This document shows positions 22,757-32,803 of a stretch of DNA of 64,000 nucleotides, one piece after another. The stretch lies in NCBI GenBank assembly GCA_029449245.1, contig JANATF010000011.1, positions 992,001 through 1,056,000 of the forward strand. The letters run 5' to 3'. The notes below the pieces were generated by a model. It ran no database searches and had not been told where the DNA came from. It worked only from the letters and a program-made list of their open reading frames with translations. Source of the DNA: Mortierella alpina (lineage: Eukaryota; Mortierellomycota; Mortierellomycetes; Mortierellales; Mortierellaceae). Positions within the stretch are counted from its first letter, which is position 1. Each line of letters opens with the position of its first letter. A program made the position numbers and the translations under genes.

Positions 22757-24700
22757 TCACCCTGCTGGTCCTGGTGGCGACCATTCGTCCGCTGCTTGGA
22801 CTTCTTGCGCCGCCTGCGTTGTCTCGTCCAGAGTCTCGGCTTCTTCCTCCAAATACACAAGGTCGTCTATCTCTGGCCAGCCCTTGCCCAACAAATGTCG
22901 CACCTCATCCAAATATCCATCCCCGTATGAGCTGGAAGGCGTTTCAATCCCATGACTGTTCAAGATCTTTGCAAGCTCATAGTCCCATAAATACTTGTCC
23001 TTGAAGGCCTTTTTCGCTGACCTCTTATCGTTCAACAGCCCACCAGAAACCATCCTCAAACTCTTCCAGTGCTCCACCATCCAAAGGACATCGTTCCTGT
23101 CCATGTCGTGACTCTTGTAAAGATGAAAGACCTCAAGATGAGTCTGTGCTGTAAGAAGATTGAGCCCCATGTCCAAACGCAGGCGGATTGGCTCCTTGTT
23201 GCTCGGATGGACACGCGAATATGAGGGGCGCAGAGACAGATGTCGCAGCTGCTTTAGTCTTGCTATTTGCGCATAAAGAACATGGCTTTGCTCTCGACTC
23301 TGTTCTCGGACCGATTCCAGAGATTCTCCCGGTGCTTCCTTTGTGATATCGATGGACATGGTGAACTCCTTGAGGCCCAGACATACCCACGGTCGCTTGT
23401 CCTTCTTCACAGCTGCTGCATCAAGCAGAACCGCTTTGACGATTTCCAGTGAATGACACGAAGCCAAGACATTCTGGACCATGCATTCTGGGTCAGAGTG
23501 GAGACCTGAGAGATCCACCTCTTGTAGAGTCTGAAAATGACGCTCTTTCAGGATGCCGACAATCTCTCTTGCGAGAGTGGCCACATATCCGATAGCCACC
23601 AGTTTTAGGGGCCTCCTGGTATGTTGAAGGATTTTGATAATCTGATCCTGATTGAATCTCATCGACAGGTTGAGTTTCTCCAAAAGTGGCCACGTCCCAG
23701 CAACGATAAGATCACTGAAGTCCTCCATCCGTAATACTGAAAATGGATCCATTGTCCAATTGAGAGACTCTAGTCGTGGACAGTCGGCGATGATAAGGTA
23801 CATGAACCGCTCGGGACTAGGGGCCCCCTTGACTGTCAGCTCCTGTATATTAGGAAATCGTTTTGGTGGAGGTGGTGGAGGTGGTGTGTTCTTGTTTGGC
23901 CTCCTGGCGGCCCTTTTCCTTGCAGCTCTCGCTGCCTTGCTGTTGTTTTGGATCTGCTCTTGCGTGGGGAGGCGGGAATAGTCAAAGACTACATTGTCGA
24001 GGGTGAGCTTTTCGAGTCTCTCGCAGATCTTCCAGAACGGCTTCAGATGCCGGCCACGGATACTACAACGGACGAGCTTCAGTTCTGTCAAGTTTGTGTG
24101 TCCTGCACAGCTAAGGATAGGGTTCCATAGAGGCACGCCTGGTGTGGGTTTCTTCGAGAAATGAAGCTGTGTGGTGCTTTCGAGCGAGAGTGATTTCAAT
24201 CTTGATCGATTTTGCTTGAGCAGGGCCTTGCATCTGTTCCAGTAGTCCCGAGTAAAGTCATTGTTGAACGGAATGGGTCCTGTGATTGAGATGGCTTGAA
24301 GCTGAGTGCAGTCTTTGCCGAGTGTGAACTGCTGAGGCGATACGTGCTGGTGGATAGTAAGCGAGCGCAGCCAGCTGGCCTTGCTCTGGACGATGTCGAG
24401 TTGCTCCCTTGGGTTACAGCCCTCGCTGGCCAGGTTGATGGACCGTATCCGAGGTTCTAACTCCCGTCGATAAATGTATTTGCAGTCGATGGCGCCTAAC
24501 TTTGGGCGGCCGATATGGAGGTTAGCCCAGACCAGAGGGGCAAAGTTGATGTACCACGTGGAGCAGACCTTGGAACATATGAGTGTCTGGTTGGCGTCCA
24601 AATAGCATCCGATACGGGACAGCACTTCTGGCAAGATGAGCGCTTGAAAGATGGGCGTATAAGGGATCATAATCGTATCTGGAAACTGCTGTTGATCCAT
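22757..24700 (-). CDS. F-box/LRR-like protein, intact copy 1 of a local family
   Basis: This is a single-exon gene of 647 residues. An F-box-like segment lies at about residues 19-65 (LILPEVLSRIGCYLDANQTLICSKVCSTWY), which in known proteins docks to Skp1 in SCF ubiquitin ligases. It is followed by irregular leucine-rich repeats, for example LTELKLVRCSIRGRHLKPFW and LEKLTLDNVVFDYSRL, likely to bind targets. A basic linker with a run of seven prolines sits near residue 280. The C-terminus is acidic. It is closely related along its length to the protein at 26,080-28,233, and blocks such as GPIPFNNDFTRDYWN are identical. The target is unknown. The start codon is the first in-frame ATG and immediately precedes MDQQ, matching MDRQ of the paralogue. 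Confidence 0.88.
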   Translation of the reverse strand: MDQQQFPDTIMIPYTPIFQALILPEVLSRIGCYLDANQTLICSKVCSTWYINFAPLVWANLHIGRPKLGAIDCKYIYRRELEPRIRSINLASEGCNPREQLDIVQSKASWLRSLTIHQHVSPQQFTLGKDCTQLQAISITGPIPFNNDFTRDYWNRCKALLKQNRSRLKSLSLESTTQLHFSKKPTPGVPLWNPILSCAGHTNLTELKLVRCSIRGRHLKPFWKICERLEKLTLDNVVFDYSRLPTQEQIQNNSKAARAARKRAARRPNKNTPPPPPPPKRFPNIQELTVKGAPSPERFMYLIIADCPRLESLNWTMDPFSVLRMEDFSDLIVAGTWPLLEKLNLSMRFNQDQIIKILQHTRRPLKLVAIGYVATLAREIVGILKERHFQTLQEVDLSGLHSDPECMVQNVLASCHSLEIVKAVLLDAAAVKKDKRPWVCLGLKEFTMSIDITKEAPGESLESVREQSREQSHVLYAQIARLKQLRHLSLRPSYSRVHPSNKEPIRLRLDMGLNLLTAQTHLEVFHLYKSHDMDRNDVLWMVEHWKSLRMVSGGLLNDKRSAKKAFKDKYLWDYELAKILNSHGIETPSSSYGDGYLDEVRHLLGKGWPEIDDLVYLEEEAETLDETTQAAQEVQAADEWSPPGPAG

Positions 24701-25039
24701 GGTGGGCAGAGGATTGGTGGGTGGGAGTGCATTTTGTTACAATTCATTGTGTAGTTGGTGTATTATATGTGAATATTCGGCTGGAGGCGAGGTCAGTTGG
24801 ACACCTCCAAACGGAGTTTGTCTGCGTGAGGGCTAAAGTGGGATGATGGCGGGACAAGGTGCTGCGCCTCCAGCTAAGTAACAAGGGAGTAGGGAGCTAC
24901 AGTACTGTCCTCGAGGGCGAGCCTGTCGTGTGGTCCAAACACACGCGCGGATTATGTCTTTGCTCAGGTCAGACTCAATACCACCTGTATTGATAGTACT
25001 TATTTTCCCATCCGAGACTGCGCACGCTCCTCGCCCATA
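24701..25039. other. Intergenic, upstream of F-box copy 1
   Basis: It should hold the promoter of the minus-strand F-box gene ending at 24,700. No coding or repeat feature is seen. Confidence 0.45.
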
Positions 25040-25967
25040 CACAAGACGTCGTTGCTCTCTGGCCAATAAATGCCGCACGTCGTCCGGATATCTACCCTCG
25101 TATGCCCAAAGGTATTTCGATCCCATGGTTATTCAAGATCATTGCGAGCTCAAGATCCCATAGTGCTGTATAAATACTTGTCCTTGAAGGCCGTTGTCCT
25201 CGCCTTCTTGACACTCAAGCGTCCGCAAGAAATAATCCTCAAGCTCGTAAGCTCTCAACGATCCAGAGAATATATTAATAATTCATATCCATGTCTTGAT
25301 CCTTGCATAGATAAATTATCTCCAGTTGTGTCTGTCCAGTCAAGATATCAAGCCCCCCATCTTCAACCGTAAAGGAATCGGCTCGTGAGCACATGGCTGC
25401 GCAGCGTCTAGTGACAGCGATCATAGCTGTTTCAGCCTTCCTAGCTGCGTACAGAATGCGCGGCTCTGATCCCACCTTCGTTTCTCCACCGATCGTAAAG
25501 ATTCCACAGGCGATCCCGTTGTGATATCGAGCGACATGCGAAACTCTTTAAGGCCAAGACACATCCATGGTCGCTTGTCCTTCATCACAGCTGCAGCATA
25601 TAATTTGATGCGCTGACGATCTCCAGCAAATGACATGAGGTTAGAAGATCCTGAATATGAGAGATGTATCTCTTGTAACGTTGAAAAGTGGCGCTCTTTC
25701 ATGATGTCGAAAGTCCTGACTTGGTAAAAGAGTACATACCCGTTGAATGACAGGGCTTTTAGCAGGCTTATGGTATGCTGTAGAATTATGGATGCGGGAA
25801 TAGACAAAGACTACATTGCCGAGGGTGAGCCTCTCGAGTCTCTCGCAGATCTTCCACAATGTCTTTAGATGTTGACCGCGGATATTGCAGAAGACCAGCT
25901 TCAGCTCTGTCAAGTTAGGATGTCCTGCACAGCTGAGGAAAGGGTTCCGTCTAGGCTCGCCTGGCTC
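25040..25967 (-). pseudogene. Decayed F-box/LRR paralogue
   Basis: Minus-strand fragments in several frames match the two intact neighbours in order: NPFLSCAGHPNLTELKLVFCNIRG and WKICERLERLTLGNVVFVYSR (about 25,967-25,800), then MKERHFSTLQEIHL and AAVMKDKRPWMCLGLKEFRMSLDIT (about 25,700-25,530), a frame change into LEIIYLCKDQDMD (about 25,300), and DDVRHLLA (about 25,080). The F-box N-terminus is missing. A segment of roughly 150 residues containing the proline linker is deleted, and frameshifts break the rest. It sits head-to-tail between the two intact copies. Confidence 0.85.
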
Positions 25968-26079
25968 AGCAAGGACCGAAAACACGGAGTAACTGGCGAT
26001 AGTTGAGAAAGTTGATTGACTGTTTGTATTTTGCCTCTGCAAGGGCTACTACCTGATATTTCTTCACTAGCCTCACTAA

Positions 26080-28233
26080 TTAGGACGTCCGTTCGAGCTC
26101 TTCTACGGGAGCTATTTCTTCAGGTGCCCCTGCTTCAACAATTTCCTGTGGTTGCGCTACTTGAACCGTCTCCTGGTGCACCACTGCTTGAACCGCCTCG
26201 TCAGGCTCTGCTGCTTGAACCGTCCCCTCAGGCTCTGCTGCTTGAACCGTCTCCTCAGGCTCTACTGCTTGAACCGTCTCTTCAGGCTCTAATGCGTCCT
26301 CGAACACCACTGCTTCCTCGGGTGCCACTGCTTGAACTGTCTCTTTCAAGGCTGCGGGTTCTTCCTCCACATACAACAGGTCGTCAATCTCTGGCCAGCC
26401 CTTACCCAGCAAATGTCGCACGTCATCCAGATATCCGTCCTCGTATTTGCTAAAAGGTGTTTCAATTCCATGGCACTTCAAGATCCTTGTCAGCTCATAA
26501 TCCCATAGGTACTTGTCCTTGAACGCCTTTGACTCCGCCTTCTTGCCACTCAACCGTCCGCCAGAAATCATCTTCAAGCTCGTCAAGTTCTCCACGATCC
26601 AAAGAATATCGTTCCTGTCCATGTCTTGATCCTTGTCAAGATTGATCACTTCGAGTTCGGTCAGTCCAGCCAAAAGATCGAGTCCCATATCCAACCGCAA
26701 AGAGAACGGCTCCCTTTTGGCCAAAGGAGTACGTGGTAGTGTGGCGGTAAATGATAGCGAACGCAACTTCCTTAACCTTGCCAGTTGCGCGCAACGAGCA
26801 CGGTTTTCCTGTTGCCTCTGTTCCCGAATGGCTTCCGTAGTCTGCTCAGGTGATCCCTTTGTTATCTCGAGCGACATGCGGAACTCCTTGAGGCCTAGAC
26901 ACACCCATGGTCGCTTGTCCTTCATCACAGTTGCCGCGCACAACGTTATTCCACCGATGACCTCCAGTGAAGGACAGGAGGCTAGGATTTCTTGGACCCA
27001 GCCTTCCACGCTGAAAAACAAGAGATGAATCTCTTGTAGAGTTGAAAAATGGCGCTCTTTCAAAACGTGGAAAGTATTTGCACCAACATGAGGCAATAAA
27101 CGGTTGGTAACAGAGATGACCTTGAGTGGCTTCCTGTTCTGCTCTAGGATGGTGAGGAACAGGTCCTGTGGGAATTGGAAGAAGCTCAAACTCAGCCTTA
27201 TCCTGTTCAGGAGTGGCCACGTCCCGTCAACGACAAAGCTGGTAAATTGCTCAGCAAAGACTGTTGAGTACAATGTCAAGCTGCAATCCAGAGACTCTAA
27301 TCGCGGACAATCTGCGATGATAAGCTTCAGAAATCGCTCGGGTCTTCCATTGGGGAGCTCATTGACTGTCAGCTCCCGTAGGTTAGGAAATCGCTTTGGT
27401 GGGGGTGGTGGAGGTGGGGTTTTCTTGTTTGGCCTCCTGGAGGCTCTTTCCCTGGCAGCTCTCGCTGCCTTGCTGTTGTTTTGGATCTGCTCTTGCGTGG
27501 GGAAGCGGGAATAGTCAAAGACTACATTGTCGAGGGTGAGCTTTTCGAGTCTCTCGCAGATCTTCCAGAACGGCTTTAGATGTCGGCCACGGATGTGGCA
27601 TTGGACCAGCTTCAGCTCTGTCAGGTGCGTGTGTCCTGCACAGCTAAGGATAGGGTTCCATCGAGGTACGCCTAGTGGGGATTTCTCATAGTTACTGATG
27701 AACTGCATGCGATCGACCGTCAGCGATGTCAGTCTGGATCGGTTTTGCTTGATCAAGGCCTTGCAGCTGTTCCAGTAGTCCCGAGTAAAGTCATTGTTGA
27801 ACGGAATGGGTCCTGTGATCGAGATTGCTTGTAGCTGGGTGCATTTTTTGCCGAGTGTGAACTGTTGAGGCGATACGTGCTCGTGAATAGTAAGCGACCG
27901 CAGCCAGCTGGCCTTGCTCCTGATGATGTCGAGTTGCTCTGTTGGGTTGCAGTCCTCACTGACCAAGTCGATAGATCGAGCGCGAGGTTCCAGCACCCGC
28001 TGATATCTATACTTGCTGCTGCTGGCGCTTGTTTTTGGTCGACCTATATGGATATTCTCCCATACAACGGGGACGAAGACGATGTACCAGGCTGAGCAGA
28101 CTTGAGAGCACATGAGTATCTGGCCACCATCCAGATAGCATCCAATACGGAGGAGTATCTCTGGCAAGTCAAGCGCCTGTGAGGTGGGAGTGCAAGGGTG
28201 CATTTTTTGTAATGGCGGGTGTTGTCGATCCAT
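26080..28233 (-). CDS. F-box/LRR-like protein, intact copy 2, with repetitive acidic tail
   Basis: This single-exon gene encodes 717 residues from the ATG at 28,233; the frame stays open further upstream, but the added residues have no match in the paralogue, so the shorter start is preferred. Its order matches copy 1: F-box-like DLPEILLRIGCYLDGGQILMCSQVCSAWY, LRR-type repeats, the linker TPPPPPPPKRFPNLRELTV, and the conserved end DGYLDDVRHLLGKGWPEIDDL. A tail of about 90 residues beyond this is absent from copy 1 and built of 9-residue units such as EPEETVQAV. By family knowledge it may act as a substrate adaptor of an SCF ubiquitin ligase. The target is unknown. Confidence 0.87.
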   Translation of the reverse strand: MDRQHPPLQKMHPCTPTSQALDLPEILLRIGCYLDGGQILMCSQVCSAWYIVFVPVVWENIHIGRPKTSASSSKYRYQRVLEPRARSIDLVSEDCNPTEQLDIIRSKASWLRSLTIHEHVSPQQFTLGKKCTQLQAISITGPIPFNNDFTRDYWNSCKALIKQNRSRLTSLTVDRMQFISNYEKSPLGVPRWNPILSCAGHTHLTELKLVQCHIRGRHLKPFWKICERLEKLTLDNVVFDYSRFPTQEQIQNNSKAARAARERASRRPNKKTPPPPPPPKRFPNLRELTVNELPNGRPERFLKLIIADCPRLESLDCSLTLYSTVFAEQFTSFVVDGTWPLLNRIRLSLSFFQFPQDLFLTILEQNRKPLKVISVTNRLLPHVGANTFHVLKERHFSTLQEIHLLFFSVEGWVQEILASCPSLEVIGGITLCAATVMKDKRPWVCLGLKEFRMSLEITKGSPEQTTEAIREQRQQENRARCAQLARLRKLRSLSFTATLPRTPLAKREPFSLRLDMGLDLLAGLTELEVINLDKDQDMDRNDILWIVENLTSLKMISGGRLSGKKAESKAFKDKYLWDYELTRILKCHGIETPFSKYEDGYLDDVRHLLGKGWPEIDDLLYVEEEPAALKETVQAVAPEEAVVFEDALEPEETVQAVEPEETVQAAEPEGTVQAAEPDEAVQAVVHQETVQVAQPQEIVEAGAPEEIAPVEELERTS
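26128..26289 (-). repeat. 27-bp coding minisatellite in the F-box tail
   Basis: There are six tandem 27-bp units. The four in 26,182-26,289 are near-identical and encode EPEETVQAV, EPEETVQAA, EPEGTVQAA and EPDEAVQAV; the two at 26,128-26,181 are diverged (VHQETVQVA, QPQEIVEAG). The unit length keeps the reading frame. Confidence 0.9.
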
Positions 28234-29604
28234 GGTGGGTAAAAGGGTAGCAAGGGCAAGTGTGTTTCTGTAAGGAAGGTACCTTCGCGCTGCATGTGTG
28301 CTTTTATTTTTATGTGGACTCTGCGGCAAGGACCTCCTACCCCTTCCATAAAAGTTATTTTTTTTCGACAGACGAGGCGCTGATGACTCACGCTCACCGT
28401 AGCAGTGCAGAATGTTGCCAATCGGTCTGCTTTGCCACCAGTCCCTGAAGTACAAATCCCTGCGCCTCCAGCAAAGCAGCGAGTCGATGAAGGAATGAGG
28501 TTAAATAGGTGCATGAAATTCTTGTCATCCCTCTTTTTGGAAAACCCTCGCAAGTTCTGGTTATCGAGCGTTTCTTGACATCTTTCACATGTTGTGCTAC
28601 CGTTGGCTACTAAGAACAGGTGCCATAGGCAGTACCGGGAATGTCAGTAGATGTGCAGCAGGGCAGGTTGTTAGGGCAGGTTGTTAGGACAGAGTCCGAC
28701 GGACCACTCGCATACGCCAGTTGCACTCGCACGGTCCAGGTCTCGGTCCTGATAGAGCGCCAGATCGAAATTCGAACGACGCGACACCTTTTATGTTGGA
28801 AAATGGAATTGGGGTGTCGTTTGAGCTGCAGCCTGCGGCAGATGCAAGTTGTGTAGCATTGTCCGAGCGATCGCCGTCTGTGTGGCAATGCAGATTGCAG
28901 GAAACTCAAAACATGAATAAGCGACACACTTCCATACGTGGCATTCTGAAAGGGCAAAGGCCTGGTCTTTTTATTTATATGTTGCCACCACTTTGGCCTT
29001 GCCCAAGCTGTCCAGTCTCATTGATCCTGGAATCAAGTACAGTACATACCACGGTTCCTGTACAAGCGCTGCTGGCGAGACGAGACGTGGTCTGACACCT
29101 AGCCTGGCACAAGTAGTGCTGTATGAGAACAGAAAAAAAAAAGGAGAAACTCTACATGGCGTGAGGCAGCAACTGCGATAGAGGGCCAAGGAAATTAAGT
29201 GGGATGCGCCAGTGCAGCGAAAAGAAGTCGACTGCGGCATCCTTGAGGGAGAGGCGGGCGAGAGGACGGTGGGTCGACTGGATGGATGGGTGGATGGGTG
29301 GATGAGGACGGATGAGGTGCCCTCCCCCGTTGGACAGAAGCAGAGAGGCGGACCAACCACGGATCGCGGCCTGCGGGTCGGCCGTGGGCGTGTTTGATCG
29401 CAGCGTCGCGTCCCCCTGTGTCGGCGGGCGGTCATGTCGTCGATGCTGCTGATGGATGGCATTGATATGCTCCGTGGGCGAGGCGAGGCGTGTGCCGGGA
29501 CGTGTTCTGTGCTGTCGCTGCTGTTGTGCCATATGTGCATATGTGTGCGGTATGTGCATGGACAATGGACTCCATGGCCCGATTGATTCGCGGGATGCCA
29601 TGGC

Positions 29605-29660
29605 CCATGGCGCATGGCACATGCTGCGAGCGATCCCTGGATGACCATGGCGCATGGCAC
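29605..29660. repeat. Two copies of a 16-bp CCATGGCGCATGGCAC motif, 40 bp apart
   Basis: CCATGGCGCATGGCAC occurs at 29,605-29,620 and again, identical, at 29,645-29,660, about 290-340 bases before the zinc-finger start codon. Each contains the palindrome CCATGG. They are candidate factor-binding sites. Confidence 0.75.
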
Positions 29661-29783
29661 CTGGCCTCACCTGGCTTGACCCTGGCTTGACCTGGCTTAA
29701 CAGCAGCGCAATGGGATGCGCTGCTGCCAAAAGCCATCCCATCCCGCCTTCGCCTTTTTCTCTCTCTCTCTCCTCGCTGTTCT

Positions 29784-29828
29784 CTCTTTCCTCTCTTTCC
29801 TCTCTTTCCTCTCTTTCCTCTCTTTCGT
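29784..29828. repeat. 9-bp pyrimidine minisatellite (CTCTTTCCT, five units)
   Basis: There are four perfect CTCTTTCCT units and a fifth ending CGT, preceded by a (TC)n run. It lies within the probable 5' leader of the zinc-finger gene. Confidence 0.85.
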
Positions 29829-29945
29829 CCTCTGTCTCCCTCTGTCTTTTCCCTCTTTTGCCCACCTTTGCATCCTCTGCCCTGTTGCGACACACCCCAC
29901 AACCCACAACCAACACCCACAACCAACGCTCGCTCTGCTGCCCCC

Positions 29946-31802
29946 ATGTTCTCGCACTCTGTCCTCAACACCAAGGCTGCCTCCAGCCCTGCCTCTGCTG
30001 CCTCTGCTGCCTCCAGCCCTGTCCCCGCCGCTGCGCGTCTTGCCCTCGTCCCCTCCGAGGCCTCTGCGCTCCTCCTCCAGTCCTTGCTCCGCGAGAACAA
30101 CATCACCATGCCCACGGCCACGGCCACTCCCACCCTCCCCGCCCCTCTCACCTCTGACTCTGCCTCTGCACCCAGCCGCACCAGCAACAACAGCAGCAAC
30201 AACAACAGCAACACTGTCAACCACGACTTTTGTCTCTTTGAGGCCGACGAGAACTCGTTCGACTACCCGCTCTTTGCCGAAAGCATCAAGCTGCAGCAGC
30301 AACATCAGCACCAGCAGCAGCAACTCGCTCTCCACCAGGCAGCCTTCGCAGCCTCCAACATGGCCAACATCTTCACCCCCAGCAGCGTCAACAGCGGTGG
30401 CAACAGCGCTGGCAACACCAACCCCCTTTGCACACCCCAGACGCCGTCGCTTGATACTATGGGTGGAAATCTCCGCTCTGGCGTCGTCGACTCGTTTGGA
30501 TTTGACGGCCTGGCAACCTTCTTTGACGAGGTGAGCCAATGCAGCAACATCAACCAGGGTGCGCATCCAGACGCCTTTAGCCAGGTCATTGCCATTGGAA
30601 TGGATGGCTCCTGCGCCGGCATCATGGCGCAGCACCATCAGCAGCACAACCCTGTGCAGTCGTTGGTGGACACGCCCTTCACCCCCTATCTCGACACGCC
30701 CTACGAGACCCCTTATCTCGGCGATTTCGGGCTCGGGAATGACGAGTGCGCGACCGCGACCGCGACCGAGGTGCTCTTTGGCGGCTGCGATGTCCACCCT
30801 GCCGGCCAGTCTGGTGGCGATACGCTGATGCTCTTCCCCGCCTATAGCTTTGACATGTCTGCGTTCGAAATTGTGGAGGCCGCGAGCTATGGTAGCACGA
30901 TCGAGCCAGCCACGTTGCTTATGTCCTCCCCTGGCACCAACCCCACGGTCGAATCTTCACCGCCCATGTCGGATATCCACGCAGGCCTGTCCTTGCCAGT
31001 TGCCCACAAGTCGCCCTCAACGACCGGCACGTTTTATGATGTCTCTGAAGACGACAGTCTTGTGGACGAGGACGAGAACGACCTCGAGGTGGTCTCCCCC
31101 TCCACTTCCTCTTCTTCCCCCGCTTCGTCCTGTTCGGTCTTTGATGACATCGATGATGATCTGGAGGATGACGATCAAGAAAGTGAGGATCCCGACGATG
31201 ACGAGTTTATACCTTCGCGACCCTTGGCTGCTGCTGTCTCTGGCTTCAAGCGCAAGGCTCTCGCCTCCTTTGCCTCTGGTCGACACGACAATGGCAGCGA
31301 CGCCGGTTCCAGTGTTGCATTCAAGAGGACTCGCCCAGAGTTGGCGAGTCCGTATGGGGGGAACGCTGGTTCCAAAAAGAGGCGGTCCAAAAAAGCCAGT
31401 GGCAGCAGCAAGAAGACTGCCACCAAGCGGTTCTCGTGCATTCACCCAGGCTGCGAACGTCGATTTGCGCGCCTCTATAACCTGCACACGCACGAAAAGA
31501 CGCATGACCCCCTTCAGGTTCGGCCTTTTGTTTGTTCTGTCGTCGAGTGCTCCAAGCGCTTCTCACGGAAGCACGATCTCCAGCGTCACGAGGCCTCAGT
31601 TCACAAGGGAGAGCGGAATTATGGCTGCCCGACTTGCGGTAAACCCTTCTCTAGACAAGACGGACTACGACGACATCTCAGCCTCAAAGGCAATAATGGA
31701 AACAACCCTTGCGTCCTCGACATTGCTGAGGACGACGATTCCTCTTTGTTGTCTGTCGACACCAGTGCCTCTGAGATCGACACGGAATGGAGCGCGACTT
31801 GA
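29946..31802 (+). CDS. C2H2 zinc-finger transcription factor (Crz1-like finger block)
   Basis: This intronless gene encodes 618 residues from the ATG at 29,946; the frame is open upstream, but the added residues read like CA-rich leader. The N-terminal two thirds are Ser/Ala/Asn/Gln-rich, then strongly acidic (about 355-420), as in activation domains. A basic Lys/Ser stretch precedes the fingers and can serve as a nuclear signal. Finger 1 starts at Cys498 (CX4CX12HX3H), and finger 2 is CX4CX12HX4H within PFVCSVVECSKRFSRKHDL. Finger 3 (CPTCGKPFSRQDGLRRH) lacks the second His in the normal place; only a later Cys is near. The finger arrangement resembles calcineurin-responsive Crz1 factors, but no clear PxIxIT docking motif was identified, so the regulator is not proven. 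Targets are unknown. Confidence 0.85.
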   Translation: MFSHSVLNTKAASSPASAASAASSPVPAAARLALVPSEASALLLQSLLRENNITMPTATATPTLPAPLTSDSASAPSRTSNNSSNNNSNTVNHDFCLFEADENSFDYPLFAESIKLQQQHQHQQQQLALHQAAFAASNMANIFTPSSVNSGGNSAGNTNPLCTPQTPSLDTMGGNLRSGVVDSFGFDGLATFFDEVSQCSNINQGAHPDAFSQVIAIGMDGSCAGIMAQHHQQHNPVQSLVDTPFTPYLDTPYETPYLGDFGLGNDECATATATEVLFGGCDVHPAGQSGGDTLMLFPAYSFDMSAFEIVEAASYGSTIEPATLLMSSPGTNPTVESSPPMSDIHAGLSLPVAHKSPSTTGTFYDVSEDDSLVDEDENDLEVVSPSTSSSSPASSCSVFDDIDDDLEDDDQESEDPDDDEFIPSRPLAAAVSGFKRKALASFASGRHDNGSDAGSSVAFKRTRPELASPYGGNAGSKKRRSKKASGSSKKTATKRFSCIHPGCERRFARLYNLHTHEKTHDPLQVRPFVCSVVECSKRFSRKHDLQRHEASVHKGERNYGCPTCGKPFSRQDGLRRHLSLKGNNGNNPCVLDIAEDDDSSLLSVDTSASEIDTEWSAT

Positions 31803-32803
31803 GGATTGGGGCTGCACTCCAGCCAGCACCTTGATTGAACGAACCTTTACCACCACAGCTGAACCACGACGACTCGCAGAGTTGCTGTCACTTACAAACG
31901 ATGATATCAACGCCTTCACGGATGGCATGGATCCCTCATCACTCAACACCGACTTTCCATGGAACCCTGGGATATGACGATGCACCATGAGATGCATTGA
32001 AACGGGGGACACTACCTTTAGCATATGGAAACCGGCCACCCTCTCAATCATTCTCCCGCCACCTTTGGGGATAATTTGGATCGATGGGTGTGCCACTCAG
32101 CAGCGGACAATTCTATGCCGAGGATAACATTCACTTGTCTCCTCGCTCAGGACTCTACCCGACTGCTCTCTCTCACACTCTCACTCTCACTTTTTTTTTT
32201 CCTCTTTTTTGTTTTTATTCATTTTTCCTCTCCTTTTTTATTTTTGTGCCAACTCATTCCTTACCGCGAAGGAGCCATATCTTCTTCCCCTTGGTATGGC
32301 ATGCGATTCACAGCAGATTTTCAACCATTTGTCACTTGTGTCGGCTGCTGTTTGTCTTACGTCCTTCATGCCTTGTCCTAGACATTTGCATTATCAAGAA
32401 TAAAGCGAACAAACCAGCAACATAAGAATTTTTTGCAAGCAGGCGAAAGGCAATGGGCAGAAGGCAAAGGGCAAAGAAGAGGGGCTGTGATGAGGGATCT
32501 ATGAAATAAAAAAGAGGCAGTGTCTTGCTCCACTCACTTGGCCGTTGAGCCACGAGCCCGTTGATCCTTTGGTTCCCCTCAGGCACGGAGCCTGAGTGGT
32601 TTGAGCGCAGCGCGTTTCTTTTTTTGGTTGTCCAAGTGCAGTCACAACGGAGTTAAGCCACCCTTCACAACACCCAAAAAAAAAAAAAAAACCATGCCTC
32701 CCTCTCATAGAGTCGGTCCTGTCAAAGTTTCAACCAACGGCATCCTTCTCGCTCTCTCTTGCATCATTTTTTCTGCATCACATTCCCTTCTCCTCCTTCT
32801 GCT
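31803..32803. other. 3' flank of the zinc-finger gene and promoter of the PARP-finger gene
   Basis: No gene is supportable. A poly(A) signal lies at 32,399-32,404. A run of about 17 A lies at 32,676-32,692, roughly 110 bases before the next start codon. Confidence 0.5.
32399..32404 (+). terminator. Candidate poly(A) signal of the zinc-finger gene
   Basis: AATAAA is the first clear signal after the stop codon, nearly 600 bases downstream, which would imply a long 3' untranslated region. Confidence 0.45.

Larger units (their letters stand above)
28234..29945. other. Intergenic between divergent F-box and zinc-finger genes
   Basis: I see no supportable gene in these 1.7 kb. Towards the zinc-finger gene the sequence becomes strongly patterned: CATGGC-rich repeats (29,592-29,660), a CTGGCTTGAC triplet (29,671-29,701) and a pyrimidine minisatellite (29,784-29,828). 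The left part holds the F-box copy 2 promoter. Confidence 0.5.

Noticed and set aside
28234-28455. In-frame upstream extension of the second F-box gene
   Set aside because: The extra residues have no counterpart in the paralogue and read as leader; the ATG at 28,233 aligns with the paralogue start.
29697-30797. Long antisense open frame across the zinc-finger gene start
   Set aside because: It is the G-rich mirror of Ser/Ala/Gln-coding repeats, with no domain; the plus-strand gene with fingers explains the region.
30850-31977. Second plus-strand open frame overlapping the zinc-finger gene
   Set aside because: It is out of frame with the fingers and has biased composition, so it is a shadow of the real frame.
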